Shown: positions 1 to 8,072, counted from the first letter of the stretch. The stretch is 13,741 nucleotides of DNA from Mageeibacillus sp. UBA1212 (GCA_002309655.1 DBXM01000036.1:1-13741); one strand, 5' to 3'. Program-made: numbers and translations. The notes: generated by a model not told the origin, from the letters alone.

Positions 1-8
1 TATTGTTT

Positions 9-13
9 GGAGG
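9..13 (+). promoter_or_regulatory. Ribosome-binding site that decides the ATPase start
   Basis: GGAGG lies 5 bases before the ATG at 19. An in-frame TTG at 7 would place this Shine-Dalgarno inside the coding sequence, and the homologous N-terminus of sugar ABC ATPases begins right at the ATG (MANLKL), so 19 is the better start. The promoter is outside the window. Confidence 0.8.
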
Positions 14-18
14 ACAAT

Positions 19-1908
19 ATGGCAAATCTTAAGCTTTCCCACATCTACAAGGTCTATGATAACGGTCACAAGGCTGTGAACGATTTTTCGATAGACATAG
101 CTGACAGGGAATTCATCGTTTTTGTCGGACCGTCCGGATGCGGTAAATCAACAACGCTGCGGATGATAGCCGGCCTTGAAACGATAACGGCGGGAGATCT
201 GTTTATCGGTGACACACTTGTCAACGATATGGAGCCGAAGGACCGCGATATTGCTATGGTGTTCCAGAGCTATGCTCTGTACCCGCATATGTCGGTGTAC
301 GAGAACATGGCGTTCGGTCTGCGCAACCGCAAGATGCCGGAGGCGGAGATCAAGGAGCGCGTAATGAAAGCGGCGAAAATGCTCGATATCGTCGATTATC
401 TCGACCGTAAACCGAAGCAGATGAGCGGCGGTCAGCGCCAGCGTGTCGCGCTCGGGCGCGCGCTCGTACGCGACCCGAAGGTGTTTTTGCTCGACGAGCC
501 GTTATCGAACCTCGACGCGAAGCTCCGTGCAACGATGCGCGCCGAGATCACGGCTCTTCACAAGAGCCTCAACACAACGTTTATCTACGTAACGCACGAC
601 CAGGTCGAAGCCATGACGATGGGCACGAGGATAGTCGTCATGAAGCTCGGCTACGTTCAGCAGATAGACACACCGATGAACCTCTACAATTCCCCGTACA
701 ACATTTTCGTCGCCGGCTTCATCGGAACGCCGCAGATGAATTTCTTCGACGTCACGCTCAACAGATACGGCGATAAAGTCGGCGTAGAATTTTCAAACGG
801 CGACAGCATAGACATCCCGTACGAGGCGCTCTCGAAGATCGACAAAGCATATCTTACGGGCGAGGTTCCCGTTGTATTCGGCATACGTCCCGAGCATATC
901 GAAATATCCACGGACGGCGACGGTCTCAAATTCATCGTGACCGGAGTAGAGCGGCTGGGCAACGAGACGATAATCTACGGCAAACTGGGTGAGGTCCGCG
1001 GCGAGTTCACGATGAAGGACGAGGGCAACTCGATAGTAGTGAAGCTCATAGACCGCGACGATCTTGCGGTCGGCGACGTCGTTTACGCCAGGCCAAAGCT
1101 GAGCAAGCTCCATTTCTTCGACAAGAAAACAGAGATTACGCTGATCCAGAAGATACCGCCTTACAACACGATAGACGCGCAGATATGCGACGGCACGCTC
1201 AAAGTTCTCGGAGCAGAAGTCAGTCTGCCCGAGGCGCTCGGCAAAGCGGCCGGGAACATCGGCGAGGCGCAGCTCATAGTCCCGCCGCAGGCGATAGTCA
1301 AGGGAGACGAATTCCGTTTAAAGGTCGCGCGCATAGAAAAGGCGGACGACAAGAACCTTGCGTATCTCAAGGACGGCGATCATTATCTGTTTGCGCTCGT
1401 CGATAACGGAGTATCCGAAGGCGACGATTACGGCTTCTCGATACTCTACGACAAGATTACCGTAAAAGCAGGCGAACAGGTGCTCGCTTCTCCGATCGGC
1501 GACGAGGTATCGCTCGAAGGCCGCTTCTCCAAGAAGGAAAGGAAAGAAAACGGCGAAAGAGTACTTCACTTCTACTACAATATCGAAGGGTACACGATAG
1601 AAGCGGACAAGGAAAACGGCTACAAGATAAACTCCATTGATAAGGATCGCTGCTACGACTACACGTACAGATACGCGGTGGACAGAGACAGGATCCGCAC
1701 GGTAACGGACAGTGAGGACGGGCTTGACGTTAAGATTCTCGAAAAACTCGACTACGGCGCCGTATGCTACGCAAATGTTCAGGCAGACGACGGACAGACG
1801 TTCCTTATCAAGATAGACAGGGACTACGCAGGCGACACGGTCAGGATAGCTTTCGACGGATCCGACGTTTCCGTGTATTCCACGAGAATCGATATGAAAC
1901 TCTGCTGA
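19..1908 (+). CDS. Sugar ABC transporter ATP-binding protein (MalK/MsmX/UgpC type) with long C-terminal extension
   Basis: This is the ATPase that powers a carbohydrate importer from the cytoplasmic face, presumably with the two permeases and the binding protein encoded downstream. Visible motifs, numbered from the ATG, are Walker A GPSGCGKST (37-45), Q-loop Q83, signature SGGQRQR (136-142), Walker B VFLLDEP (155-161) with E160, D-loop SNLD, and H-loop H193. A TOBE/OB-like regulatory region follows (about 240-370; GIRPEH is recognisable). Family members usually end near 360-380 residues. This one has 629, adding about 250 residues. Parts of the addition look like further TOBE-like beta modules, for example IVPPQAIVKGDEF and the last 45 residues. 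The frame is open throughout and the product runs to 2 bases before the next gene, so I see no frameshift. Family is certain; the transported sugar is unknown. Confidence 0.95.
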   Translation: MANLKLSHIYKVYDNGHKAVNDFSIDIADREFIVFVGPSGCGKSTTLRMIAGLETITAGDLFIGDTLVNDMEPKDRDIAMVFQSYALYPHMSVYENMAFGLRNRKMPEAEIKERVMKAAKMLDIVDYLDRKPKQMSGGQRQRVALGRALVRDPKVFLLDEPLSNLDAKLRATMRAEITALHKSLNTTFIYVTHDQVEAMTMGTRIVVMKLGYVQQIDTPMNLYNSPYNIFVAGFIGTPQMNFFDVTLNRYGDKVGVEFSNGDSIDIPYEALSKIDKAYLTGEVPVVFGIRPEHIEISTDGDGLKFIVTGVERLGNETIIYGKLGEVRGEFTMKDEGNSIVVKLIDRDDLAVGDVVYARPKLSKLHFFDKKTEITLIQKIPPYNTIDAQICDGTLKVLGAEVSLPEALGKAAGNIGEAQLIVPPQAIVKGDEFRLKVARIEKADDKNLAYLKDGDHYLFALVDNGVSEGDDYGFSILYDKITVKAGEQVLASPIGDEVSLEGRFSKKERKENGERVLHFYYNIEGYTIEADKENGYKINSIDKDRCYDYTYRYAVDRDRIRTVTDSEDGLDVKILEKLDYGAVCYANVQADDGQTFLIKIDRDYAGDTVRIAFDGSDVSVYSTRIDMKLC

Positions 1909-1910
1909 AA

Positions 1911-2549
1911 ATGAACGGTACGAACATACAGCTGGAGCCCAACTCAAAGCCTTATCTGCTGAAGCGGATAATATCCGACGGATTTGACACGGTATTAGTA
2001 TTCGTGCTTTTCATGGTCATATCGGTTCTGATATTCTCGTCGCCCCTAGCAAACGTTTACAATGAACACTATGCGAATTATAAAAGGGTGCAGGACGAGG
2101 CGGCGGCAGAGTTCGGCGACGACGCGGAAGCGATAGCGAACAAGCTGAATGCCGACCGGTATTATCTTGACGAAAAGTTCGCGGCAAACCTTCACGCTTA
2201 CTTGCTGAAGCTTACGGCGGGTTTTATCGCCGAGGCTGCGGTGCTCGCCGCAGTGCCGCTGATCAGCAAACAGAGAGGTACGCCCGGCAAGCTCATGACC
2301 GGTATAATACCGTTCAAGGAAAAAAAACAGACTAAGGCGGATGCAAAGACGATTCTTCTCAGATTCGTCTACGTATTCATAATCGACAGCGCTGTGTTTT
2401 ATCTGTTCACGGGGATATTAACGTTCCTTTTGATCCCCGTTATAAGACTTGTCGAAATCCTGATCAACAAAAAGAACAAAACCTTATGTGACGCCCTGAC
2501 AGGCGTCATGATGATAGAGAAATTATCGTACGACGGTATTGATAAATAA
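1911..2549 (+). CDS. RDD-family membrane protein
   Basis: A 212-residue integral membrane protein. The start ATG at 1911 follows the ATPase stop by 2 bases, which suggests translational coupling; no clear Shine-Dalgarno is visible. RDD-domain hallmarks are present: an N-terminal Arg followed by two Asp (R19, D23, D26) leading into a first membrane helix, a GTPGKLMTGI segment after the second helix (the conserved T-x-GK-x3-GI pattern), and a C-terminal KTLCDALTGVMMIE end matching the usual (T/L)-x-D-x2-(A/T)G-T pattern. About four hydrophobic segments are visible. Between helices 1 and 2 is a charged, Ala/Glu/Asp-rich stretch (about residues 50-85) that may lie outside the cell or form a short coiled coil. 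RDD proteins have no single known role; some have been linked to ion transport. Its position inside a sugar-importer operon is unusual. Confidence 0.82.
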   Translation: MNGTNIQLEPNSKPYLLKRIISDGFDTVLVFVLFMVISVLIFSSPLANVYNEHYANYKRVQDEAAAEFGDDAEAIANKLNADRYYLDEKFAANLHAYLLKLTAGFIAEAAVLAAVPLISKQRGTPGKLMTGIIPFKEKKQTKADAKTILLRFVYVFIIDSAVFYLFTGILTFLLIPVIRLVEILINKKNKTLCDALTGVMMIEKLSYDGIDK

Positions 2550-2563
2550 ACGGAGGAAACAAA

Positions 2564-3985
2564 ATGAAAAGATTAATTGCACTTTTTATCGTTCTGATAA
2601 TGACCGCGGCGCTTTTCGCAGGCTGCGGAGGCGGCGGTAACAAGGTCATCCGCGTCTGGGTAGGCGAGGAGTCCGTTGAATTTTATCAGAAGATCTGCAA
2701 CGAATACGTTGCCGCGCACGAAGACTTCGGCTACACTGTTGAGGTCAAGGGCATGGACACCGGCGCCGTTGCGGGAACGATCTCCAACGACCCGACGGCC
2801 GCGGCGGACATCTACACCGTGGCGCACGACAATATAGGAAAGCTCGCGTCCACGCAGTGCGCCAAGCCGATAGGCGATCAGTCGCTCATCGACCAGGTGC
2901 TCGCGGACAATCCCGAATCTTTCCGTAAAGTCATTTACTCGACGCTGAACGGCACCGAGTATCTGTACGGCGTACCGTACATCTCGCAAGCGCTGTTCCT
3001 TTACTACAACAAAGCGCTCGTGACGGAAGAACAGGCAAAATCGTTTGAAGGTCTGAGAGAAGCGGCGAGAGCCGCCGGTACCAAAGCCGTAACGGTGACG
3101 GGAGACGACGGCTTCAATATGTCCTTCGCTCTGCTTGCGACAAAGGTCTCCGACCACAGCACGACGGTAAAGATCTACGAGGGCGCCGAATCCGTATCCG
3201 GCGGCTCGAAGGGCACGTCAAACTGCCAGGGCGACGATACGATAGCAATTATGAGGTGGCTTCAGGACTACGCCGCGGATGAAAACGGCTTCAAATGGGC
3301 TTCTCCCGACGGCTGGGACGCCGACCTTGACAAATCGAACAAGGGCGTGCTCGCGGTCATAGGCGGCGCGTGGCACTACAACACCGCGAAAGCGGCGCTG
3401 GGCGAAACCAACCTCGGCATCGCGCTTATACCGACGTTCACGCTCACCGAAAAAGCCGTAGAGGGGCTGTCCGGCGTATCGGCCGGCGACGTCTACAGAG
3501 GCGGCACATTCGCGGACTGCAAATGCTTCATGATAAACGCGAGCTCCGATAAGAACAAGTACGCGAAAGAGCAGGAGCTCATCAAATTCATGTCGAGCAA
3601 GGAATCTCAGAACCGTTCGTACGTCGAATGTCTGAACGTTCCCGCGTACGCCGGCGCGTCATCCTACATAGAGCAATGCTACAACGAGGGCAAGGTCACC
3701 GAGAGCCAGTATAATCTGGCAGCTATGCAGGTAAGCATGGCGGAATGGGGCATACCTCAGCCGTTCGTCACCGGCACGCTCAACTCCTACTATTACTCCA
3801 AAAACGCTCCGTCCGTATTCCGCGCGATAATAGATAAGACCGCGTACCCGACGACGGGCGATACGATACTGGCGGAAACCGAATCTCTCGCGGGCATCCG
3901 CAAAGCCCTGTATCTCGCTGAATATCTGTGGATGCACGGAACCGTGCCGAAGGAGTTCCCGCAGTCTCTGCCGAGCCACGACTGA
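2564..3985 (+). CDS. Extracellular sugar-binding lipoprotein (ABC transporter, MalE-like)
   Basis: This protein binds the substrate outside the cell and delivers it to the permeases. It has 473 residues. The N-terminus is a type II signal peptide, MKRLIALF... with lipobox LFAGC, so Cys21 should be lipidated; a glycine-rich spacer follows. The mature part begins IRVWVGEESVEFYQKICNEY, the usual first strand and helix of cluster-1 carbohydrate-binding proteins, and later has YGVPYISQALFLYYNKAL and a GVLAVIGGAWHYNTA segment typical of maltodextrin-type binders. The Shine-Dalgarno GGAGG (2552-2556) is 7 bases before the ATG, and the gene starts 14 bases after the RDD gene. Length and motifs fit the maltose/maltodextrin group, but the real ligand cannot be read from sequence. 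Confidence 0.93.
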   Translation: MKRLIALFIVLIMTAALFAGCGGGGNKVIRVWVGEESVEFYQKICNEYVAAHEDFGYTVEVKGMDTGAVAGTISNDPTAAADIYTVAHDNIGKLASTQCAKPIGDQSLIDQVLADNPESFRKVIYSTLNGTEYLYGVPYISQALFLYYNKALVTEEQAKSFEGLREAARAAGTKAVTVTGDDGFNMSFALLATKVSDHSTTVKIYEGAESVSGGSKGTSNCQGDDTIAIMRWLQDYAADENGFKWASPDGWDADLDKSNKGVLAVIGGAWHYNTAKAALGETNLGIALIPTFTLTEKAVEGLSGVSAGDVYRGGTFADCKCFMINASSDKNKYAKEQELIKFMSSKESQNRSYVECLNVPAYAGASSYIEQCYNEGKVTESQYNLAAMQVSMAEWGIPQPFVTGTLNSYYYSKNAPSVFRAIIDKTAYPTTGDTILAETESLAGIRKALYLAEYLWMHGTVPKEFPQSLPSHD

Positions 3986-4037
3986 TCTCTGATCTGCACG
4001 ATAATTACTCACTTTTGCTAATTTTTCGGAGGAAAAC

Positions 4038-5492
4038 ATGGGTACTGATGTAAAACTGGATCGTAAACCAAAACGGTCAGGGTTTTTTAAGAAAATCGGC
4101 AACGCTTTTTCCGAATTCGGAAAGAGGTTCTCGGACGGCTCCATAGGTACCAAGCTTTCACACTTCATATTCGGAGCAGGCAACTTCTATCACGGACAGA
4201 TAATCAAGGGACTGTTATTCCTGCTGATACAGCTCGGCATACTCGCCGTGATGATCTTCTGCCCGAGCATCAACAACACCCCGTACGGATGGAAAGCGCT
4301 CGTGAACCTGTCGCTCAAGAACGTTTCCGAGGGCGGAGTGTTCGATCCCGCGACCGGTGAAATGACGGTCGGCTCCGACTGTAAGCTGATGATTCTGTTC
4401 GGATTCGTCACCATAGCGCTGATTTTCATATACTTTATCGTCTGGAATCTGAATATCGCGTCCTCCTACAAGGCGGACAACGATAAAAAGGTCGGCAAAA
4501 AACCGACCACGTTCAAAGAGGACTGCAAGGAACTGCTTGACGGAAAATTCCACGTCCTTATGCTCACGCCGACGTGCATCGCGGCGCTGGCGTTCACCGT
4601 TCTGCCGACTGTCTTCATGATCTCGCTCGCGTTCACGACGTACAATCAGGAGGATATGCACAACCTCGGAACGAACCTGTTCGGCTGGAACGGCATACAG
4701 AACTTCGTAGCGGTCTTCACCGGCGAGGGTTCGCTCGGCTTCGAGATAAAGAACAGATTCCTGCCCGTCCTCGGATGGACGTTCATCTGGGCGATCTTTG
4801 CGACGCTTACCTGCTATTTCGGCGGCATAATCCTTGCCCTGCTAATAAACAAAAAGGGTCTCAAGGGCAAAAAGTTATTCCGCACGTTGTTCATACTGAC
4901 AATAGCCGTACCGCAGTTCATTTCGCTGCTTGCGGTAAGAAACCTTCTGGGCGAGTACGGTCCCATCAACTCGCTTTTGCAGAATATCGGTTGGATAACG
5001 GAGCCTATAGGTTTTTTGGGGCTTAAGGCGACGGACAGCGAAATACTTGCAAAGGTGATGGTCATAATCATCAATATGTGGGTCGGCATACCGTATACGA
5101 TGCTTATGACGTCGGGTATTCTGATGAACATACCGACCGATCTGTACGAGGCGGCGAGGGTCGACGGAACGTCGACGGTAAAGATGTTCTTCAAGATAAC
5201 GCTGCCGTACGTGTTCTTCATCACGACGCCGTATCTCATATCGAGCTTCGTCGGAAACATAAACTCGTTCAACTCCATCTACCTGCTGACGGGAGGCGGA
5301 CCTGCCTATCCCGGCTATCAGGCGGGCGGTACCGATCTGCTCGTCACGTGGTTGTATAAGGTCACGATAGACAAGGGAATGTACAACACCGGCGCGGTCA
5401 TAGGTATCTTCACGTTTATAATCACCGCGACTATTACGCTTATAACGTACAGACGGAGCAAGGCATATAATGAGGAGGATACTTTCCAATGA
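4038..5492 (+). CDS. Sugar ABC transporter permease, MalF type
   Basis: One of the two membrane subunits of the importer, 484 residues with about eight hydrophobic segments. The permease signature that docks on the ATPase is EAARVDGTS (starting at residue 371), followed by KMFFKITLP. The N-terminus is long: a basic cytoplasmic tail, then GAGNFYHGQIIKGLLFLLIQ as a first membrane segment, a soluble loop, and another helix before the conserved core starts near residue 170. The Shine-Dalgarno GGAGG (4028-4032) lies 5 bases before the ATG. The 52-base gap after the binding-protein gene shows no strong hairpin. The stop codon overlaps the next start (ATGA), so the two permeases are translationally coupled. 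Confidence 0.93.
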   Translation: MGTDVKLDRKPKRSGFFKKIGNAFSEFGKRFSDGSIGTKLSHFIFGAGNFYHGQIIKGLLFLLIQLGILAVMIFCPSINNTPYGWKALVNLSLKNVSEGGVFDPATGEMTVGSDCKLMILFGFVTIALIFIYFIVWNLNIASSYKADNDKKVGKKPTTFKEDCKELLDGKFHVLMLTPTCIAALAFTVLPTVFMISLAFTTYNQEDMHNLGTNLFGWNGIQNFVAVFTGEGSLGFEIKNRFLPVLGWTFIWAIFATLTCYFGGIILALLINKKGLKGKKLFRTLFILTIAVPQFISLLAVRNLLGEYGPINSLLQNIGWITEPIGFLGLKATDSEILAKVMVIIINMWVGIPYTMLMTSGILMNIPTDLYEAARVDGTSTVKMFFKITLPYVFFITTPYLISSFVGNINSFNSIYLLTGGGPAYPGYQAGGTDLLVTWLYKVTIDKGMYNTGAVIGIFTFIITATITLITYRRSKAYNEEDTFQ

Positions 5493-6421
5493 GCGTTAAT
5501 ACGAAGAAAAAACTCAGCAGTCAGAGCAGAAACCGCCGTATCAGCCTTGCGGTCACGTATACTATCCTGGCGGTCATGGCGGTTATCTGGCTCATCCCTC
5601 TCGTGTGGATATTCATCTCGGCGTTCCGCTGTGAGTATCAGCCGGACGGTACGTTCATAGGCCGTGTAACGAGCAACTTCTTCCCGAAAGCCGTAGGCTT
5701 TGAGAATTTCAGACTGCTTTTCACGGAGAAGTATTACGGCGTGGATCACGCTTTCCTGCACTGGGTCGTAAACACGCTTATAATCTCCGTGATAGACTGT
5801 ATAATCTCGACGTTTCTGGTGCTTTCGGTCGCATACTGTATCGCAAAGCTGAAATTCAAGTTAAGAAAAGCGTTCATGAACATCACGATGGTACTGGGAC
5901 TTTTCCCGGGCTTCATGAGCATGATAGCGATATATTTCTTACTGAAATCGATAGGGCTGTCGGGCAACCCGGAGCATCCGGTGCTGTCGCTCGTAGGTCT
6001 CGTGCTGGCGTACAGTGCCGGAGCCGGTCTGGGCTTCCAGATAGCCAAAGGTTTCTTCGACGTCATACCGAACGCGCTTGTGGAGAGCGCCAAGCTTGAC
6101 GGTTGCACGAATTTCAAGGTCTTCTGGAAGATAATTCTGCCGCTCTCAAAGCCGATAATCATTTATCAGGCGCTGATGAGCTTCACCGGCCCGTGGATGG
6201 ATTTCATATTCGCAAAGGTCATCATAGGCGCGGACAACGCAAAATACTGGACGGTCTCCGTCGGACTTTACTCAATGCTTTTCGGAACATACGCCGATAC
6301 GAACCTGTTCACACAGTTCGCAGCGGGCTGCGTGATAGTGGCGATACCGATTGTCACGCTGTTCATGTTCTTGCAGAAGTATTACGTGGAGGGCGTAACC
6401 GCCGGTGCTGTAAAAGGTTAA
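5489..6421 (+). CDS. Sugar ABC transporter permease, MalG type
   Basis: The second membrane subunit, 310 residues with about six membrane helices. The permease signature is ESAKLDGCTNFKVFWKIILPL (E at about residue 199), and the typical MalG ending EGVTAGAVKG is present. It overlaps the upstream permease by 4 bases (ATGA). AGGAGG at 5473-5478 lies inside the upstream gene, 10 bases before the start. It is the last gene of the operon and is followed by an intrinsic terminator about 65 bases on. Confidence 0.94.
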   Translation: MSVNTKKKLSSQSRNRRISLAVTYTILAVMAVIWLIPLVWIFISAFRCEYQPDGTFIGRVTSNFFPKAVGFENFRLLFTEKYYGVDHAFLHWVVNTLIISVIDCIISTFLVLSVAYCIAKLKFKLRKAFMNITMVLGLFPGFMSMIAIYFLLKSIGLSGNPEHPVLSLVGLVLAYSAGAGLGFQIAKGFFDVIPNALVESAKLDGCTNFKVFWKIILPLSKPIIIYQALMSFTGPWMDFIFAKVIIGADNAKYWTVSVGLYSMLFGTYADTNLFTQFAAGCVIVAIPIVTLFMFLQKYYVEGVTAGAVKG

Positions 6422-6484
6422 CAGCAAAAAGAGCTGCTTAACGCTAGTTCTTATAAGGATATTTTAGTCTAACAGTGCTTTCTG

Positions 6485-6526
6485 AGAGGACGGACAGTCA
6501 AATGCCCGTCCTTTTCCGTTTTTGAT
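6485..6526 (+). terminator. Intrinsic terminator of the transporter operon
   Basis: AGGACGG (6487-6493) pairs with CCGTCCT (6506-6512), with a 12-base loop. It is followed by TTT-CCG-TTTTT. It lies 65 bases after the MalG-type gene on the coding strand. Confidence 0.8.
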
Positions 6527-6665
6527 TATTTTTCCCAGCCGGTATGCTCTTCGTTTGCACTGCATCGAACTGATCTGCTGAAAAGATGTTTCCAATAAGA
6601 GTTGCGATGAAATGAAAAACAACGCCGGTACCAAATATACCGGGCGGAAAGGGGAAACGTAATAG
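6527..6665. other. Intergenic stretch between operon terminator and tRNA-Pro terminator
   Basis: No gene is visible. One small hairpin, CCGGTA (6625-6630) with TACCGG (6638-6643) and a 7-base loop, is followed on the minus strand by a T-rich stretch, so it could be a back-up terminator for leftward tRNA-Pro transcription. Confidence 0.4.
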
Positions 6666-6690
6666 AAAAAGCCCCGCGTGAACGAGGCTT
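6666..6690 (-). terminator. Intrinsic terminator of tRNA-Pro
   Basis: Read leftward, AAGCCTCG pairs with CGGGGCTT (one U-G pair, 6-base loop; plus-strand arms 6669-6676 and 6683-6690) and runs into a T stretch (plus-strand A's at 6666-6670). It sits 7 bases after the tRNA-Pro CCA end. Confidence 0.82.
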
Positions 6691-6697
6691 CATTTAA

Positions 6698-6773
6698 TGG
6701 TCGGAGTGACAGGATTCGAACCTGCGGCCTGATGGTCCCAAACCACCCGCTCTACCAACTGAGCCACACCCCG
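6698..6773 (-). tRNA. tRNA-Pro (anticodon TGG)
   Basis: A 76-base tRNA read leftward. The acceptor arms CGGGGTG and CACTCCG pair fully (one G-U), the D-arm has the usual GCTCAGTTGGTAGAGC, the anticodon loop TTTGGGA gives TGG with G37, and the T-loop is GGTTCGAATCC. Discriminator A and CCA are encoded. C1-G72 is the normal bacterial tRNA-Pro end pair. It is divergent from the Thr/Tyr pair. Confidence 0.97.
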
Positions 6774-6785
6774 GAAGGTTTTTCT

Positions 6786-6813
6786 ATTATATCACAGGCC
6801 GCAAAAAAATCAA
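6786..6813 (-). promoter_or_regulatory. Promoter of tRNA-Pro
   Basis: Read leftward: TTGATT (-35, 6808-6813), 16-base spacer, and a perfect TATAAT (-10, 6786-6791) preceded by TGA, giving an extended -10. Transcription would start about 5-7 bases before the tRNA 5' end. Confidence 0.8.
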
Positions 6814-6836
6814 TTGAGAAATTTTAAAAAAAGTAC

Positions 6837-6865
6837 TTGACAAGCAAATTCGATTTTGGTATCAT
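6837..6865 (+). promoter_or_regulatory. Promoter of the tRNA-Thr/tRNA-Tyr unit
   Basis: Consensus TTGACA (6837-6842), 17-base spacer, and TATCAT (6860-6865). It is about 22 bases before the tRNA-Thr 5' end, as expected for a strong stable-RNA promoter. Confidence 0.88.
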
Positions 6866-6887
6866 TACACAGTCGTGCGAGCGACAC

Positions 6888-6963
6888 GCTGGTGTAGCTC
6901 AGCCGGTAGAGCGACTGACTTGTAATCAGTAGGTCGGGGGTTCGAATCCGTCCACCAGCTCCA
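6888..6963 (+). tRNA. tRNA-Thr (anticodon TGT)
   Basis: A 76-base tRNA with acceptor arms GCTGGTG and CACCAGC (7 Watson-Crick pairs), a standard D-arm, anticodon stem ACTGA/TCAGT around loop CTTGTAA (anticodon TGT), and T-loop GTTCGAATCC. Discriminator T and CCA are encoded. It is 7 bases from tRNA-Tyr and should be co-transcribed with it. Confidence 0.97.
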
Positions 6964-6970
6964 CCAATAT

Positions 6971-7056
<86 letters not shown>

Positions 7057-7093
7057 GAAGACCCGATGCGAGAGTGCCGGGTCTTCTTTGTTT
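7057..7093 (+). terminator. Intrinsic terminator of the tRNA-Thr/Tyr unit
   Basis: GAAGACCCG (7057-7065) pairs perfectly with CGGGTCTTC (7078-7086) and is followed by TTTGTTT. It begins directly after the tRNA-Tyr CCA. Confidence 0.93.
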
Positions 7094-7110
7094 ATTCACG
7101 CATACTAAAT

Positions 7111-7146
7111 ATCCCGCCTTACGATTAGATTACGCAAAGGCGGGAT
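7111..7146 (-). terminator. Probable terminator downstream of the esterase gene
   Basis: A perfect 10-bp inverted repeat, ATCCCGCCTT (7111-7120) with AAGGCGGGAT (7137-7146) and a 16-base loop, lies 46 bases after the esterase stop when read leftward. The following tract (ATTTAG) is only weakly U-rich, and rightward reading (CATTTATAA) is similarly weak, so it may act on both strands. Confidence 0.6.
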
Positions 7147-7191
7147 CATTTATAATAAGTCTGATGCAATTCAGGGAAGGGGCTTATATAA

Positions 7192-7992
7192 TCATTTTCC
7201 GGCTGCGAATCTGCCGAGGGCGGTGCCGGCGAGAAGGCCGAGACGTTCCTGACCTGCCGCGCTGAAGTGACCGCCGACGTAGGGGTTCATCATTACCGGG
7301 TCGTCCCGCATCGCCGCGGCCTCTTCGGTCAGCATTAAAAAGAGTTCCGGGTTTTCGGCGCAGACCTCGCTCTGGGCGTTCATGATTCTGATGTCGCGTT
7401 CGTCGTTCACGAAGTAGCCTACGCGGATCACTCCGAACCTCTCGATTCCAACGTCGCGGCGGAGCGCCTCGCCAAGCTCGAGCATTCTCGACTTGTATTC
7501 ATCCTTCCCGCAGTTGAAAATCGCGTCGCTCTCGCCCTGAAGCCAGATAAAAAACACGTGCTCCACGTTGCCGCCTTCGCGAAGGATCTTATTGATAGCG
7601 GCGAGGGATTTCTTCACGACCATTTTGTATCCTGAAGTTCCGGGAATCCAGTCGGAGATCACGGTGCTGCCTTTCGCGGCGTGAACCGCAACCGTCACGG
7701 CGCCTGTCTCTTTTATATAAGCGCGGCAGAAAGAGGGAACCATATTGGTATTGCCCCACCATGAACCGCCGAGAACGAACTCGCCAAGCCACGACTCGGG
7801 GTCGGTGGACGGATTTGATCCGGGCCCTAATGTACCGTCGGCGCGAAGGTCTTCACCAACCGGGTTCTTAAGGGGAGCAAGCGAGTCGGCCGCAAATCTG
7901 TACTCAAAAGCATTCGTGACCACTTCCTGTTCGGAGAGGATCTCCGTCTGTCCCTGCATGTTGCTCTGTCCGCCGAAAATCAAAACGTCCAT
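7192..7992 (-). CDS. SGNH-type carbohydrate esterase (sialate O-acetylesterase-like, SASA/CE6 family)
   Basis: This is predicted to remove acetyl or similar acyl groups from sugars. It has 266 residues and no signal peptide, so it should act in the cytoplasm on imported material. Family features are IFGGQSNMQGQ with nucleophile Ser10, HAAKGSTVISDWIPG (the Gly block), FFIWLQGESDA (the conserved Q-GE-D block with Asn/Gln-type oxyanion residues), and VGGHFSAAGQERLG with His242. In most relatives the catalytic His is preceded three residues earlier by Asp (D-x-x-H); here that position is Val243-minus-four, i.e. the VGGH motif lacks the Asp. Shine-Dalgarno AAAGGA (plus-strand 8001-8006) is 8 bases before the ATG. 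It is divergent from the large glycosidase-like gene. The substrate is unknown. Confidence 0.85.
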   Translation of the reverse strand: MDVLIFGGQSNMQGQTEILSEQEVVTNAFEYRFAADSLAPLKNPVGEDLRADGTLGPGSNPSTDPESWLGEFVLGGSWWGNTNMVPSFCRAYIKETGAVTVAVHAAKGSTVISDWIPGTSGYKMVVKKSLAAINKILREGGNVEHVFFIWLQGESDAIFNCGKDEYKSRMLELGEALRRDVGIERFGVIRVGYFVNDERDIRIMNAQSEVCAENPELFLMLTEEAAAMRDDPVMMNPYVGGHFSAAGQERLGLLAGTALGRFAAGK

Positions 7993-8043
7993 AATGTAAT
8001 TCCTTTCAAAAAGCCGGTTTCACGCATAATCCGCGTTAACAAA

Positions 8044-8072
8044 AGGGTAGCAGAACCGCCTGATTTTGTCAA
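8044..8072 (-). promoter_or_regulatory. Promoter of the esterase gene
   Basis: Read leftward: perfect TTGACA (8067-8072), 17-base spacer, TACCCT (8044-8049) with an upstream TGC (extended -10). It predicts a leader of about 45 bases. The spacer contains one copy of the repeat CAGGCGGTTC; the second copy lies just upstream of the -35. Confidence 0.65.

Noticed and set aside
7..18. TTG start at 7 for the ATPase, giving four extra residues
   Set aside because: It would contain the Shine-Dalgarno GGAGG at 9-13; the ATG at 19 has proper spacing and matches the family N-terminus.
3986..4037. Attenuating hairpin between binding-protein and permease genes
   Set aside because: Such hairpins are common after malE-type genes, but no stable stem is visible in these 52 bases.
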